A stretch of DNA of 64,000 nucleotides from assembly GCA_964414815.1 (NCBI GenBank), contig CAYPXY010000001.1, positions 62,001 to 126,000 of the forward strand, written 5' to 3'. Below are positions 43,643 through 52,905 of the stretch, in pieces; positions within the stretch are counted from its first letter, which is position 1, and each line of letters opens with the position of its first letter. The stretch is from Mariniblastus sp964414815 (GTDB lineage Bacteria > Planctomycetota > Planctomycetia > Pirellulales > Pirellulaceae). The notes below the pieces were generated by a model. It was not told where the DNA came from, searched no databases, and worked only from the letters and a program-made list of their open reading frames with translations. The position numbers and the translations under genes are program-made.

Positions 43643-45478
43643 ATGGCGATTGTTTCTGTTCGCAACCTGTCGATGGGCTATCTGGGACCGCCCTTACTGG
43701 ATCAAATCAGCTTTGACGTGGATCCAGGTGACCGGATTGGGCTATTGGGAAGAAACGGGACCGGGAAGTCGACTCTGTTGAAAATCCTGGCTGGCAGTAC
43801 AACCCCCGACGAAGGCGAAGTTGTGATCGCCCCCGGGATTCGCGTGGGCTTTCTCGATCAGGAAGTTCCATCGGGTATCGATGACACCGTCATCAATGTG
43901 GTCAGCCAGGGTTTCATCTCTGCACCTGGTACTGAAACAACGGAATGGCAAGCTCAAACCGATGCGAACCAGATTCTTTCGAGAATGGAACTCAATGGCA
44001 GTACCCGATTTGGAACGCTTTCCTCAGGTATGAAAAGAAGAGTCTTACTTGCCCGAGCGTTGATTTCCAAACCGGATCTGCTTTTGCTCGATGAACCCAC
44101 CAACCATCTGGATGTAGATTCCATCGTCTGGCTCGAAACATTTTTACAGCGAAGCGTCCCAACCTTTGTTTTCGTAACCCACGACCGAGTCTTCTTGAGG
44201 AATCTCTCGAATCGAATCCTGGAAATTGATCGGGGACATCTATTCGACTGGAAGTGCGACTACGAGACGTTTTTAGTCCGCAAGGAACAGGCCTTGGCGA
44301 CAGAAGAAAAAGAAAATGCGCTATTCGACAAACGCCTTGCGGAAGAAGAGAAGTGGCTGAGAACGGGAATCAAAGCCCGGCGAACCCGAAACGAAGGCCG
44401 CGTCAGGGCGCTCAAAGCCATGCGGCAGGAACGAAGCCAGCGGCGGGAGCGATTGGGAACTTCAAAACTCCAAATTCAAGAGGGCCAGAAAAGTGGCAAC
44501 CTGGTGATTGCGCTCGATGATGTCTCTTTCGACTACGGTGGAAATACCATTATCGACTCATTTTCGACCGCGATCATGCGAGGCGACAAAGTTGGCATCA
44601 TTGGCCCCAACGGCGCAGGCAAGTCAACGCTGCTGAAGTTAATGCTGGGGCAGCTAGAAGCAAAATCCGGAAACATTAGACTGGGAACCCATCTTCAGAT
44701 CGCCTTTTTTGATCAACTGCGCGAGCAACTAAACCCGGAAGCGACCGTGCAGGAAAATGTTAGCGAGGGAAATGATACGATCAAGCTCAATGGTGGTACA
44801 AAGCATATCCTTGGTTATCTTCAGGATTTTCTGTTTACCCCCGAACGGGCCAGAACCCAGGTCAAGTTTCTCTCAGGCGGCGAACGCAACCGAATTTTGC
44901 TGGCCAAGCTCTTCACCAAGCCCGCCAATATCATCGTACTCGACGAGCCAACCAATGACCTGGATGCCGAGACGCTTGAGTTGCTCGAAGAGAAGATCAT
45001 CGAGTTTTCAGGAACAGTATTGATCGTCAGCCACGACCGAGCATTTCTCAACCAAGTGGTGTCGAGTGTGATTGCTTTTGAACCCAACGGGATTTTTGAA
45101 TATGTGGGTGGCTACGACGACTGGCAGCGCCAACTTCAGCAAAAAAGCGAATCTCTCAAAACGCTCAATCCTGCTTCTCAAAAGAGATCCTCTCAGACGT
45201 CGAAAACCTCCAGTACTTCCCATTCAGACGAAAACAAGAATAACGCACCTCGCAAACTGAAGTACAAGGAAAGACTGGAACTGGAGCAACTGCCATCACG
45301 AATCGAGCAACTGGAGGCTGAAATCTCGCAGATCAATCAAATTATCTGCGATCCATCCTTTTACCAAAAACCCAAGTCCGAAATCGTTGCCGCTCAAGAA
45401 CAGCTCAAGCAATTGGAAAACAATCTCGATGCCACCTACGCTCGTTGGGAGGAGCTGGATCAAATCGAAAACGAATAA
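43643..45478 (+). CDS. ABC-F family ATPase, Uup-like
   Basis: A 611-residue soluble ABC protein with two ATPase domains and no membrane part, of the ABC-F group that acts on ribosomes. First domain: GLLGRNGTGKSTLL, LSSGMKRRVLLARAL, LLLDEPTNHLD. Second: GIIGPNGAGKSTLL, LSGGERNRILLAKLF, IVLDEPTNDLD. The linker between them is highly charged and the C-terminus (from ~500) is a Ser/Lys-rich stretch and coiled coil as in Uup. Whether it acts in translation, ribosome assembly or transposon excision control is not decided by sequence. Confidence 0.95.
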   Translation: MAIVSVRNLSMGYLGPPLLDQISFDVDPGDRIGLLGRNGTGKSTLLKILAGSTTPDEGEVVIAPGIRVGFLDQEVPSGIDDTVINVVSQGFISAPGTETTEWQAQTDANQILSRMELNGSTRFGTLSSGMKRRVLLARALISKPDLLLLDEPTNHLDVDSIVWLETFLQRSVPTFVFVTHDRVFLRNLSNRILEIDRGHLFDWKCDYETFLVRKEQALATEEKENALFDKRLAEEEKWLRTGIKARRTRNEGRVRALKAMRQERSQRRERLGTSKLQIQEGQKSGNLVIALDDVSFDYGGNTIIDSFSTAIMRGDKVGIIGPNGAGKSTLLKLMLGQLEAKSGNIRLGTHLQIAFFDQLREQLNPEATVQENVSEGNDTIKLNGGTKHILGYLQDFLFTPERARTQVKFLSGGERNRILLAKLFTKPANIIVLDEPTNDLDAETLELLEEKIIEFSGTVLIVSHDRAFLNQVVSSVIAFEPNGIFEYVGGYDDWQRQLQQKSESLKTLNPASQKRSSQTSKTSSTSHSDENKNNAPRKLKYKERLELEQLPSRIEQLEAEISQINQIICDPSFYQKPKSEIVAAQEQLKQLENNLDATYARWEELDQIENE

Positions 45479-45728
45479 CTCCCAAGGTCCAAGTCAAGAT
45501 AGGCCCCGGGGTTTGGTTGTTGCCGAATATACTATTTGCAGAATCCGAACCCATGATCGGATTCAAACAGATTACTTGATAGCATCTCTATTTGAACTGA
45601 TTTCATTTGATTCCGTAAGATACGCGGGGGAAAACAGCTTAACGATGATTTGCCGTTGTCAAACCGGACTGGTTTTTGATATTTCTCTCATTCAGAAGCC
45701 CCGCCACTGAACGACGTCAAAAGAAACC

Positions 45729-46754
45729 ATGATGCACGCTCCGAAACCCATGATACCTGAGGTCAGCTTCCCGGAAATTGCGTTGACACCCCATCGGCCA
45801 CCGCTGATCAAGAAATTCAATGGCGACCTTCGTTTCTCAGGCGAAAATGCCTCGTTAATGTTGGCAAAGTGTGCCTTTCAACTGGCTAGATCGCTGGGCG
45901 TCAACAAAGTCATGGTTCAGGCCAGTGAAATCCACAACGCCAAGCGATTTGAGTACATTCGCGATACGCATGATGTCGTCTGGTTGATGCGGTCTCCGCG
46001 ACCGGCTGACATCAATGTGCGGGCAGGAGACCATGTGTTGGAACTTCCCCAAGCGACCCATACGCGAGAGAACCAGTTGAAAGTTGGAATGTTGCTAGCG
46101 GTGCTCAATGGGATCGTCGACATGGATGAGCATGTGGTCTGTCTGTCGGGGATTGCCAATTCCGGAACGATGGATACGTTGTTTGTCGCCAATCCGCGCC
46201 GGGATTTTCCCTGGTTTCGCCAGCACACATTTGAAGAACTGCGTGGGTTTGCCGCAACGCGAGAATTTATTGGATTGCTCGGAATCGCACTTCGTCTGGC
46301 CTATGAAGGTCGCGAAGGAAAGCCGATTGGGACCTGCTTTGTGCTGGGTGATCCGAAAGAACTGGAACCGCATCTACGCCAACTACTGCTCAATCCGCTG
46401 GCAGGACATCCACCGGAACTGCGGGACATTCACAGCCCCAGTCTTTTCGAAACCATTCGTGAGTTCGCAGTCCTTGACGGAGCGTTCGTGGTGGACAGTT
46501 ATGGAATCGTCTGCTCGGCGGGGACTTATCTCAATGCCCAGTCACGTCAGACCACATTCATGCCAGGGCTGGGAGCGCGTCATGCGGCGGCTCGCACCAT
46601 TACAGAAGTCGCGTCGGCTCTGTCCGTCGTCGTTTCGTCATCGTCGGGAACCGTATGTGCTTTTTACAACGGGCAACTGATCCTGGAACTCGAAGCCGCC
46701 GAAACCCGCAATCCGGTGGGTAAAAGAAGTACCAAAACCGGATTGGGAGCATAA
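45729..46754 (+). CDS. DisA_N-domain (CdaZ-like) diadenylate cyclase candidate
   Basis: A 341-residue protein. The C-terminal ~110 residues match the DAC fold that makes c-di-AMP: LDGAFVVDSYGIVCSAGTYL near residue 250 (DGA motif) and PGLGARHAAARTIT near 280, where canonical enzymes have RHRAA. SSSSGTVCAFYNG follows. The N-terminal half (NASLMLAKCAFQLARSLGV, LMRSPRPADINVRAGDH) resembles a pyruvate-kinase C-terminal-like domain, as in the CdaZ architecture of archaea. The changed second Arg of RHR raises doubt about activity. Start ATG at 45729. A terminator follows. Confidence 0.85.
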   Translation: MMHAPKPMIPEVSFPEIALTPHRPPLIKKFNGDLRFSGENASLMLAKCAFQLARSLGVNKVMVQASEIHNAKRFEYIRDTHDVVWLMRSPRPADINVRAGDHVLELPQATHTRENQLKVGMLLAVLNGIVDMDEHVVCLSGIANSGTMDTLFVANPRRDFPWFRQHTFEELRGFAATREFIGLLGIALRLAYEGREGKPIGTCFVLGDPKELEPHLRQLLLNPLAGHPPELRDIHSPSLFETIREFAVLDGAFVVDSYGIVCSAGTYLNAQSRQTTFMPGLGARHAAARTITEVASALSVVVSSSSGTVCAFYNGQLILELEAAETRNPVGKRSTKTGLGA

Positions 46755-46757
46755 AAA

Positions 46758-46793
46758 AACAAGATGGAAGGCAGTACAGCTCTCCATCTTGTT
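46758..46793. terminator. Terminator after the cyclase gene
   Basis: AACAAGATGGA (46758-46768) is exactly inverted at 46783-46793. A run of A precedes it and TTGATCTTA follows, so it may stop transcription from both the cyclase gene and the convergent barrel gene at 46837. Confidence 0.7.
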
Positions 46794-46836
46794 GATCTTA
46801 ATTACGTTTCGGTATCCATCAGATCGCAGGCTCCGA

Positions 46837-47868
46837 TTAGTATCGGAAAATCCAGTGAGCCGTAAGGCGGCTGCCGAAAATATCGCGGTTGCCGGACAGT
46901 GGAATCTCATAAGCGGCCCCCAGTTCGTTATTGCGATTGGGTTTTACTTTTGCTCCATACGCCCAGGTCACCACATTGCTTCCGGTGACATCGGTCGAGC
47001 CGAAGTTGATCAAATCCACGCCTTCAATACCGGGAGTGGTTGCATTGGTTCCGGACGAAACCCAGCGATACCAGTTCAGCTCGGTCAGTGCGTAGACCTT
47101 GTCGGTGATCGGGGTACTCAGATGCTGCGAAACCCAGGTACTGGTCGAGCCTTCGTCTCCGTCGAACGGGAGCCGGATTCCGGAGGATGACATGTGGTAA
47201 AAACGGCTTCCCAGTCGTCTGGCGGATGACAGGAACAGGTTCAGGTTACCATCACCAATCCCTTGGGAAACATCGTTGCTGCCAGAAGGGGTCTCGAGGG
47301 TAAACCCGGCACTCCAGATTTTTTGTGCGGCGGGATCACGAAGCAGTGTGAACTTCAGACCAAACCCGAGATCCGCCCAACCTTCCTGACCTTCGGAGAA
47401 ATTATAGTATCCGTTTTTCACTCCAATAAACGAAACATTTTCGCTCAGCCGTGCACGAAGCTGCACAACGTAAGCGTCGAGTACGGTTTCGTCCTGACCC
47501 GGCAATTCGTGGTGAATGTAGATCGGAACAATCTCGGTCAACGCGCGAGGATCTTCAAAGTAGAACGGATTGGTAATCGGGCTGATAAAGCAGTCGAAGC
47601 AACTATCCGAAGGCAACAGACTTGGCCGGCGAATGCCATTGGCAAACAGACGCGGACGGCCACAAGTACCGTCGTCACAACCGCCAAAGGCAGATCCGCC
47701 GGTGCAGTAATCGCAAGCTCCTCCAGAGGTGGCATCGAAATAATTGGAACTTCCAGCGGCCTGCTCACTCTCGACTGGAAGGGGTGCGTATTGAGATTGT
47801 TGGGCAGAACTTGCCGTGGTGACTATCGCAAGAATGGATAGGCAACCAAGCGCGGTTATCGATTTCAT
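46837..47868 (-). CDS. Secreted protein, likely outer-membrane beta barrel
   Basis: A 343-residue protein with a signal peptide (MKSITALGCLSILAIVTTAS). Residues ~45-95 are Cys-rich (CDYCTGG, CDDGTCG, CFDCF). The remainder is built of alternating amphipathic strands (LDAYVVQLRARLSENVSFIG, ADLGFGLKFTLLRD, WAYGAKVKPNRNNELGAAYE) and ends with an aromatic residue (WIFRY), as in outer membrane barrels. Family not named with certainty; this style is common in planctomycetes. The 327-bp region upstream to 48195 is non-coding apart from the promoter at 48123. Confidence 0.82.
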   Translation of the reverse strand: MKSITALGCLSILAIVTTASSAQQSQYAPLPVESEQAAGSSNYFDATSGGACDYCTGGSAFGGCDDGTCGRPRLFANGIRRPSLLPSDSCFDCFISPITNPFYFEDPRALTEIVPIYIHHELPGQDETVLDAYVVQLRARLSENVSFIGVKNGYYNFSEGQEGWADLGFGLKFTLLRDPAAQKIWSAGFTLETPSGSNDVSQGIGDGNLNLFLSSARRLGSRFYHMSSSGIRLPFDGDEGSTSTWVSQHLSTPITDKVYALTELNWYRWVSSGTNATTPGIEGVDLINFGSTDVTGSNVVTWAYGAKVKPNRNNELGAAYEIPLSGNRDIFGSRLTAHWIFRY

Positions 47869-48122
47869 GGGTTTTCACTCTTCTTCGTTGTGATTGGGTC
47901 GTATGGCTTTGGGGCCTATGCGGGAAATCGGCTATTTCTGTTACCGTTGACATGATTGTTACGGACGGATGAATAGCTTCACGAGTACTCATTTCAGGTA
48001 AAATCATTCCAACAGTATCCATCAGCACAGCTTGCCATGAAATCGTCGTCAAGATCTGCAAAATCAGGTCAAATTTAGCTTCAAGCCCTGCCGATTATTA
48101 GCGATAGCATCGATTTGCCAGT

Positions 48123-48153
48123 TTGACAGCATAAATCAAAATTAAGCTATAAT
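48123..48153 (+). promoter_or_regulatory. Sigma70-like promoter
   Basis: TTGACA at 48123-48128 and TATAAT at 48148-48153, both consensus, but with a 19-bp spacer. It lies about 40 bp before the ATG at 48196. Inferred from sequence only. Confidence 0.55.
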
Positions 48154-48195
48154 GCTAAACTTCCGAGACCAACGACCTGAAAACCAGAACTCGCA

Positions 48196-48972
48196 ATGTC
48201 ACTTAAACTCATTGGCCAGGTATTCATCAACAAAGGCCGAATCGATTTTTCTCGTGAGGAAAACCCCTGGGCTTTTCTGCGAATTGATGAGGGAATGAAG
48301 GAGTCTCAGCGGGATCGGATCCATGTCGATCCCCGGCAAGCACCGGTGGAGCTTCATTCTGCCTCCGCCAATGAAGGCGCTACCCCATCCTGGATGGCGG
48401 AAATGCAGGATATTCTGCGGACAGCCGACTCGATGTACCTTCAATACAAAAGTGGAGTACTGAGATTTCGGCGTGCAACTCATCTGGCTGGCCCCGGCAA
48501 AGAGTACGTAACTCTGGGCAATCAGGACGAGTTTTCTCTATTTGCCCAGGAACACTGGCAGCGAGTTCGCTATTTGTACGCGGTACGGCGCCCCGGTGCA
48601 TTCTGTTTCGATGTCAACACAATGATCACGCATCGTCAGCCCTACCCGAACGAAACCAGGCGACTCGAACTTGGGGCCCGCCTCGATCAGACCCATCCCA
48701 ACGGAGAACTCAACATTACGTTCGACTCCAGCGGTCACTACGCTCCCGTCGAGATTGTGGAATGGCGGGGCACGGTCAAAGAAAGTGAAGTCGGTCGATA
48801 TGCGCCGGACAACACCCATATCGAGTTCCGAGTCGACCAAATCAACCGCCCGTTTACATTCTTGCACGAAGACCGAAAGGAATTCCAGAATCACGCCTAT
48901 ACGTTTAACGGAAACAACGTACGGGACCAGTTCAAGCGAATGGTAAAAAAACGATTGGCGGATCTGAAATAG
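48196..48972 (+). CDS. Conserved-looking protein of unknown function
   Basis: A 258-residue soluble protein without signal peptide or membrane segment. It has many aromatic and charged residues and looks like alternating strands in the C-terminal half (ELNITFDSSGHYAPVEIVEW, HIEFRVDQINRPFTFL). No family motif recognised. It has its own consensus-like promoter and stands next to the second toxin island but does not resemble an immunity or toxin protein. Confidence 0.75.
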   Translation: MSLKLIGQVFINKGRIDFSREENPWAFLRIDEGMKESQRDRIHVDPRQAPVELHSASANEGATPSWMAEMQDILRTADSMYLQYKSGVLRFRRATHLAGPGKEYVTLGNQDEFSLFAQEHWQRVRYLYAVRRPGAFCFDVNTMITHRQPYPNETRRLELGARLDQTHPNGELNITFDSSGHYAPVEIVEWRGTVKESEVGRYAPDNTHIEFRVDQINRPFTFLHEDRKEFQNHAYTFNGNNVRDQFKRMVKKRLADLK

Positions 48973-49269
48973 GGGTTCACTCGTAGTTCGGGCAACCGGC
49001 GGACTGGCCCTTTTGGAGGTTGTGCGGCTTCGATGTAGGTAGGGGTGTGTGCAGCGGTTGGTGTTACCTATGACGATTTTGAATGAGAAAACTGTATAGT
49101 TGTATTCCAGCAACCACTCGCGTGATCGACCGCGTAACACACCACGCGTGCTAAAGGAATAACCAAAGGCAAGAGTTTCAGCCGTAACCTATATCGACAA
49201 ACTCAAGCCAGTCCAAATTTAGCCGGAAACACAAACCAAGCCAAGTAATGCGAGCAAAATCTAGCAACC

Positions 49270-49436
49270 CTTCGCGGATTTTGTCCTTGCAGGTTATATC
49301 CAAACGTCTGGGTCGTTACGATCGGGTTACCGGAGCCAGGGGGGAAAACATTTGGGTTCGGCGCCGTGGTGACCTTGGAGACTTGCTGAGTCTTGTGGTA
49401 AGCGTAGGCCTGGGCTGATGAAAATGCGATGACCAA
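49270..49436 (-). pseudogene. Third fragment of the YD-repeat core
   Basis: The minus-strand frame reads AYAYHKTQQVSKVTTAPNP and TTQTFGYNLQGQ, matching YD-core segments near residue 225-260 of the 50292-52475 product and near 2985 in the giant protein. It is cut off on one side at GCGAAGGGTTGC (an X-type half site at 49264-49275) and on the other within 20 codons. It is the most decayed of the displaced modules of this island. Confidence 0.8.
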
Positions 49437-49471
49437 GAGATTTCAGTTGAACCCTACAGCATTTTGCATTC

Positions 49472-49645
49472 CCGTCCCGTAGGGACAAAATGTCGGTAGC
49501 ATCAATGCCCCTTCAATACCGCCGTCCCGTGGGGACACAATGTCGGTTTTGACCGTAAAGTATTGACCAACATTTAGTCCCTACGGGACGCGCAAACGGT
49601 TTTGGGAAACGTTGTTGCTACCGACATTTTGTCCCCACGGGACGG
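49472..49645. repeat. Four copies of a 25-bp CCGTCCCGT-GACAAAATGTCGG repeat
   Basis: Copies at 49472-49496 and 49522-49546 run in one orientation, and at ~49568-49590 (partial) and 49621-49645 in the other. The first and last extend their match by the flanking TAGCA/TGCTA. They separate the third core fragment from the Y repeat copy at 49730; the ~80 bp between them and Y shows nothing. Confidence 0.85.
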
Positions 49646-49729
49646 CTGCTACATGTCTCAAGCTCGAACTTGATTTCAACTCCAATTTTTACCTCATTTA
49701 CCCATTCTTGACATTTTCATCAACCCACA

Positions 49730-49920
49730 GTCAACCCGGATCGCGGTGCGCGCTGCGTGCGGGATCGGAACGAAAAACCGTCCCGATCCACCGCAAACAC
49801 GCGCATTGCCGAGCGATCTCGGCTGAGATTTCAGCTTCTCAATCGCTAAAAATTAAATTGTCAAAGAACATATTCAACGACTATTAAGCCGTCCGAATTT
49901 TTCTACCCTACGCCCTACGC
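49730..49920 (-). repeat. Y repeat, copy 3
   Basis: Shares ACCCGGATCGCGGTGCGCGC, GCGATCTCGGCTGAGATTTC and AATTGTCAAAGAACAT with copies 1 and 2, with some divergence at the end nearest the immunity gene (GTCCGAATTTTTCTACCCTA). It ends 5 bp from the immunity candidate's stop at 49925. Confidence 0.85.
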
Positions 49921-49924
49921 CATT

Positions 49925-50278
49925 TTATCTCTTTAGAGGCCCTAGGTGTTTTTCAACAATTTCTTCGGCCTCATTCCAGAATTCGTTTGACTCAAGCTCA
50001 AACTTCGCTCTGCAATTTCTTAGTTCTAGATCAACTATTCCAAGCAAGTTTAATTCCTCCAATGGCCTGAGTCTCTCTTTTAACGAATGCTTTACTAGCT
50101 CACGTAACGGATCCCAGAAATCTGATTCGGTAAACAAAATTGAATTATCGTCTACTAACCATGACTCATACTTGCGAGCCCAATCAAGGGTTTTAGCTTT
50201 TGGCCAACCGAGCATCTTTTCAAAGAAAGTCACCCAACAATCTAATCGAGCTTTTCCTTCTTCATTAGTGAGATTCAT
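49925..50278 (-). CDS. Candidate immunity protein for the ADP-ribosyltransferase-like toxin
   Basis: A 117-residue acidic, helical, soluble protein that starts 13 bp after the stop of the orphan Rhs gene and ends at a Y repeat. The family is not recognised (WVTFFEKMLGWPKAKTLDWA and EEIVEKHLGPLKR are noticeable stretches). The immunity assignment rests on position and size. Confidence 0.7.
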   Translation of the reverse strand: MNLTNEEGKARLDCWVTFFEKMLGWPKAKTLDWARKYESWLVDDNSILFTESDFWDPLRELVKHSLKERLRPLEELNLLGIVDLELRNCRAKFELESNEFWNEAEEIVEKHLGPLKR

Positions 50279-50291
50279 AAAAGGCTCCGAA

Positions 50292-52475
50292 TCAAGCGTA
50301 GTACATTCCAGTATGAGCTGGAATAATAGCCACTATATTTACTCCTTTCGTCGTTTCAAACTTGTACTGCTCTGGCAATTTTGGATTAGCAACCCATCGC
50401 TTGCCTGAGAATTTTGCAGTTGGACCAAATACAACATCTCGTCCATAAACCACTGGCGTGGGCGAATCGCGATTCGCGTTTACGTCCTTTTCGTATGTAG
50501 AACTCGGTTTGAATCTGGTGCCGTAATCCTGCTTTGAATAGTTGCTCCAATCTGTATTGGATACTTTAATCACTAACAGGAATGGAACACCTTCGCCGGT
50601 TCCTGAAGACCGAAACGCCCACTCATTCGCGAACTTTACTCCTTCCGCATTAGCCTTGAACGTGTAAAAGCCCATGCCGAAATCCAAACTCCTGCGATTT
50701 GCTGTTACACTAATTTCTGTTGCGTTCAGCCAATCATTAGTCGAACCCCCATGAACAAAGTAACGCGAATTCTTGTCGTCCTTTTCTTTCTCCTTAATTT
50801 CAGCTTGTGAACCAACCTTTGTTTTTAAACGTCTGGCAAGATCCGTCAACTGTTGGTAAGCAAAATGTGAAGTTATGACTTCTCCAGCTTTTATTGAAAG
50901 CAGTATTGAGAAGGCGATTGACGCGCCTGTAGTATTTAAGGAGATGCTGGTCGCGGTGGTTACGCTACTGGTCGCCAATAGCAAGCCACTAGGATCGATG
51001 CCCTGAATCGGGTCGCCATGAACGAAGGCGTATTTGTGGAAGGATTGGGGATCCGACGAATTTCCGTAGAACGGATCGAGTGAAGTGAAAGTACCGGTTT
51101 CGGGATCGTACCAACGTGCGCGGAAGTAATACTTGCCGATGTTGAAGTCGAAGGCTTCCCCGTTGTAAGTGTAGTTCGTTAGCGGTGTGCCCACCATCGT
51201 CACGTTGAGCAGGTTGCCGTAGGCATCGAAGTGGTACAGTTGCTTGTTACCCACCGAGCTGGTGACAACGGCAACGGCGGCATTGTATAGAACGCGAACG
51301 CTTCCATGACCATCGGTGCCGAACCAAGCTTCCGACTTCAGGCTCCAGGTTTCAGTTATAGGATTCCAGTCATCGTAGACGGTCTGAGAGATCTGGTCGT
51401 GGCCGATGGTGTATACCGTCTGTTTGATCGGCGCTCCTACCTGGCCGTTGGCATCCACTGCGAACTCGGTTTCGGTGAGGACTTGTGAATAGCCCGTCGG
51501 ATTCTGGCTGTCGGTCAGATACTCAATGCGAGTGGTCGTGCTGGTACCGAAACTGCCTACCTTCGTAGTGGTCGCAGCAATGCGATTGCCTGCCGAATCG
51601 TATTCGTAGGTGGTCGACGAATTGTCGTCATTGCCCATCTCGGAACCCCCGGTACGGGTGGAGGTCGACTTCGACATTTGCCCTTGCAGGTTGTATTCAA
51701 ATGTCTGCGTCGTAACGAGCGGACTTCCAAAGGCAGGATCCGGCTCGGTGGTGACCTTCGATGTCTGCTGAGTCTTGTGGTAGGCGTAAGCCACCGTTTT
51801 CGTGATCGAACCGATGGTAATCGTTTCGGTCAACAAGCGGTCATTGGCATCGTGGGTATAGACCGTCGTTTCCGTGGAACTGCTGCTGGCTTTGACTTGC
51901 GACAGACGGTTGCCCGCCAAATCATAGGCAAACGTCAATGTGTAATCGGTGAACCCGTAATCCGAATCAGCCACCTCAGAAATCAGGCGTCCAGCGGCAT
52001 CGTATTGCCAGGTAAATACGTTGGTGACAAACGGCAGAACTCCATTGAGTCCTATCAGAGTCGAGAACGTTTCGGTAACCCCGACCCGCTTGCCGTCGGC
52101 GCGAAGTTCGTAATCGAACTGGGCCATGATCTCGTGAGCGTCACGAATACCATTGAAGTATCCCTGAGCATCCGCCTTGTCGATCCAGTGATAGAGTGCC
52201 TCCAGCCGATTGAGCGAATCATAATCGTAGTCGTGGATCAAACCGCTGGAATACGTCGTCGTGTCGAGGTTGCCGACCAGATCATAGGCGTAAACCGTCA
52301 CGTCAGGCTGAATGCCGGGCGCGACAGGATCGATATCCACCAGCGCATTGCTCCGCTCGACCGCTGTGACGGTTTGCAAACGACCGAGTTCGTCATAACT
52401 GTAGGCCGTGATGTTCTCGAAGTCGTCGTTGCCGACAGGCTGGAACATGGCACGGGGAAGACAATGACAGGTCAC
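50292..52475 (-). CDS. Orphan Rhs/YD module with ADP-ribosyltransferase-like toxin domain
   Basis: A 727-residue protein. Residues ~10-490 are a near copy of the last part of the YD core of the giant protein at 53217 (AYSYDELGRL..., YFRARWYDPETGTFTSLDPF, DPIQGIDPSGL). The C-terminal ~230 residues differ completely: RYFVHGG near 590, DFGMGFYTFKANAEGVKFANEWAF and the VVYGRDVVFGPT region follow the H-G, DFGxGFY and AxxWA pattern of DUF3990/ADP-ribosyltransferase-type toxins. It has no signal peptide; the GTG start at 52475 reads a few non-core residues before homology begins at AMFQPV. It is a displaced module behind the full-length carrier. Confidence 0.9.
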   Translation of the reverse strand: MTCHCLPRAMFQPVGNDDFENITAYSYDELGRLQTVTAVERSNALVDIDPVAPGIQPDVTVYAYDLVGNLDTTTYSSGLIHDYDYDSLNRLEALYHWIDKADAQGYFNGIRDAHEIMAQFDYELRADGKRVGVTETFSTLIGLNGVLPFVTNVFTWQYDAAGRLISEVADSDYGFTDYTLTFAYDLAGNRLSQVKASSSSTETTVYTHDANDRLLTETITIGSITKTVAYAYHKTQQTSKVTTEPDPAFGSPLVTTQTFEYNLQGQMSKSTSTRTGGSEMGNDDNSSTTYEYDSAGNRIAATTTKVGSFGTSTTTRIEYLTDSQNPTGYSQVLTETEFAVDANGQVGAPIKQTVYTIGHDQISQTVYDDWNPITETWSLKSEAWFGTDGHGSVRVLYNAAVAVVTSSVGNKQLYHFDAYGNLLNVTMVGTPLTNYTYNGEAFDFNIGKYYFRARWYDPETGTFTSLDPFYGNSSDPQSFHKYAFVHGDPIQGIDPSGLLLATSSVTTATSISLNTTGASIAFSILLSIKAGEVITSHFAYQQLTDLARRLKTKVGSQAEIKEKEKDDKNSRYFVHGGSTNDWLNATEISVTANRRSLDFGMGFYTFKANAEGVKFANEWAFRSSGTGEGVPFLLVIKVSNTDWSNYSKQDYGTRFKPSSTYEKDVNANRDSPTPVVYGRDVVFGPTAKFSGKRWVANPKLPEQYKFETTKGVNIVAIIPAHTGMYYA

Positions 52476-52716
52476 GTTTTGCTTGCCTCCCTAAGTACGT
52501 TGGTTTCTGATTTTGTGAACTCTGTGTCTTTTGTGGCAATCGACCTGCTAATTATCCTGTGAAAAGATTCAGCCACAAAAGCACAAAGCACACAAAGTAA
52601 AATGATGGACGTGTCAGAACTCGAAGACAATCACCAATCCAACCAGTTTTCGCCTTGGCAACATTGTAACATCGAGTCGTTCTTTCGTCAGTGACATTCT
52701 TCAGAACGTCTCACCA

Positions 52717-52905
52717 ACTGCCAACCCGGATCGCGGTGCGCGCCGTGAACGGAAACGAGGTACGAAAGCACCTTGAAACCATCACACGACGCCCACCGAC
52801 CGGGCGACCTCGGATGAGATTTCAGTCTCTCAACTCCTAAAAAACCAAATTGTCAAAGAACATTTTGCGAACTTACTGGTCGTTCGAATTTTTTGACTCT
52901 ACGTC
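52717..52905 (-). repeat. Y repeat, copy 2
   Basis: Matches copy 1 over GCCAACCCGGATCG..GGTGCGCGCC, GATTTCAGTCTCTCAACT, AAACCAAATTGTCAAAGAAC and GGTCGTTCGAATTTTTTGAC. It overlaps the last codons of the immunity candidate (stop at 52873). The gap 52476-52716 holds a CACAAA-rich repeat (52580-52605) and nothing else I can name. Confidence 0.9.

Noticed and set aside
45479..45728. Small frames between the ABC-F gene and the cyclase gene
   Set aside because: They overlap the ABC-F end in another frame, and their products are of random composition.
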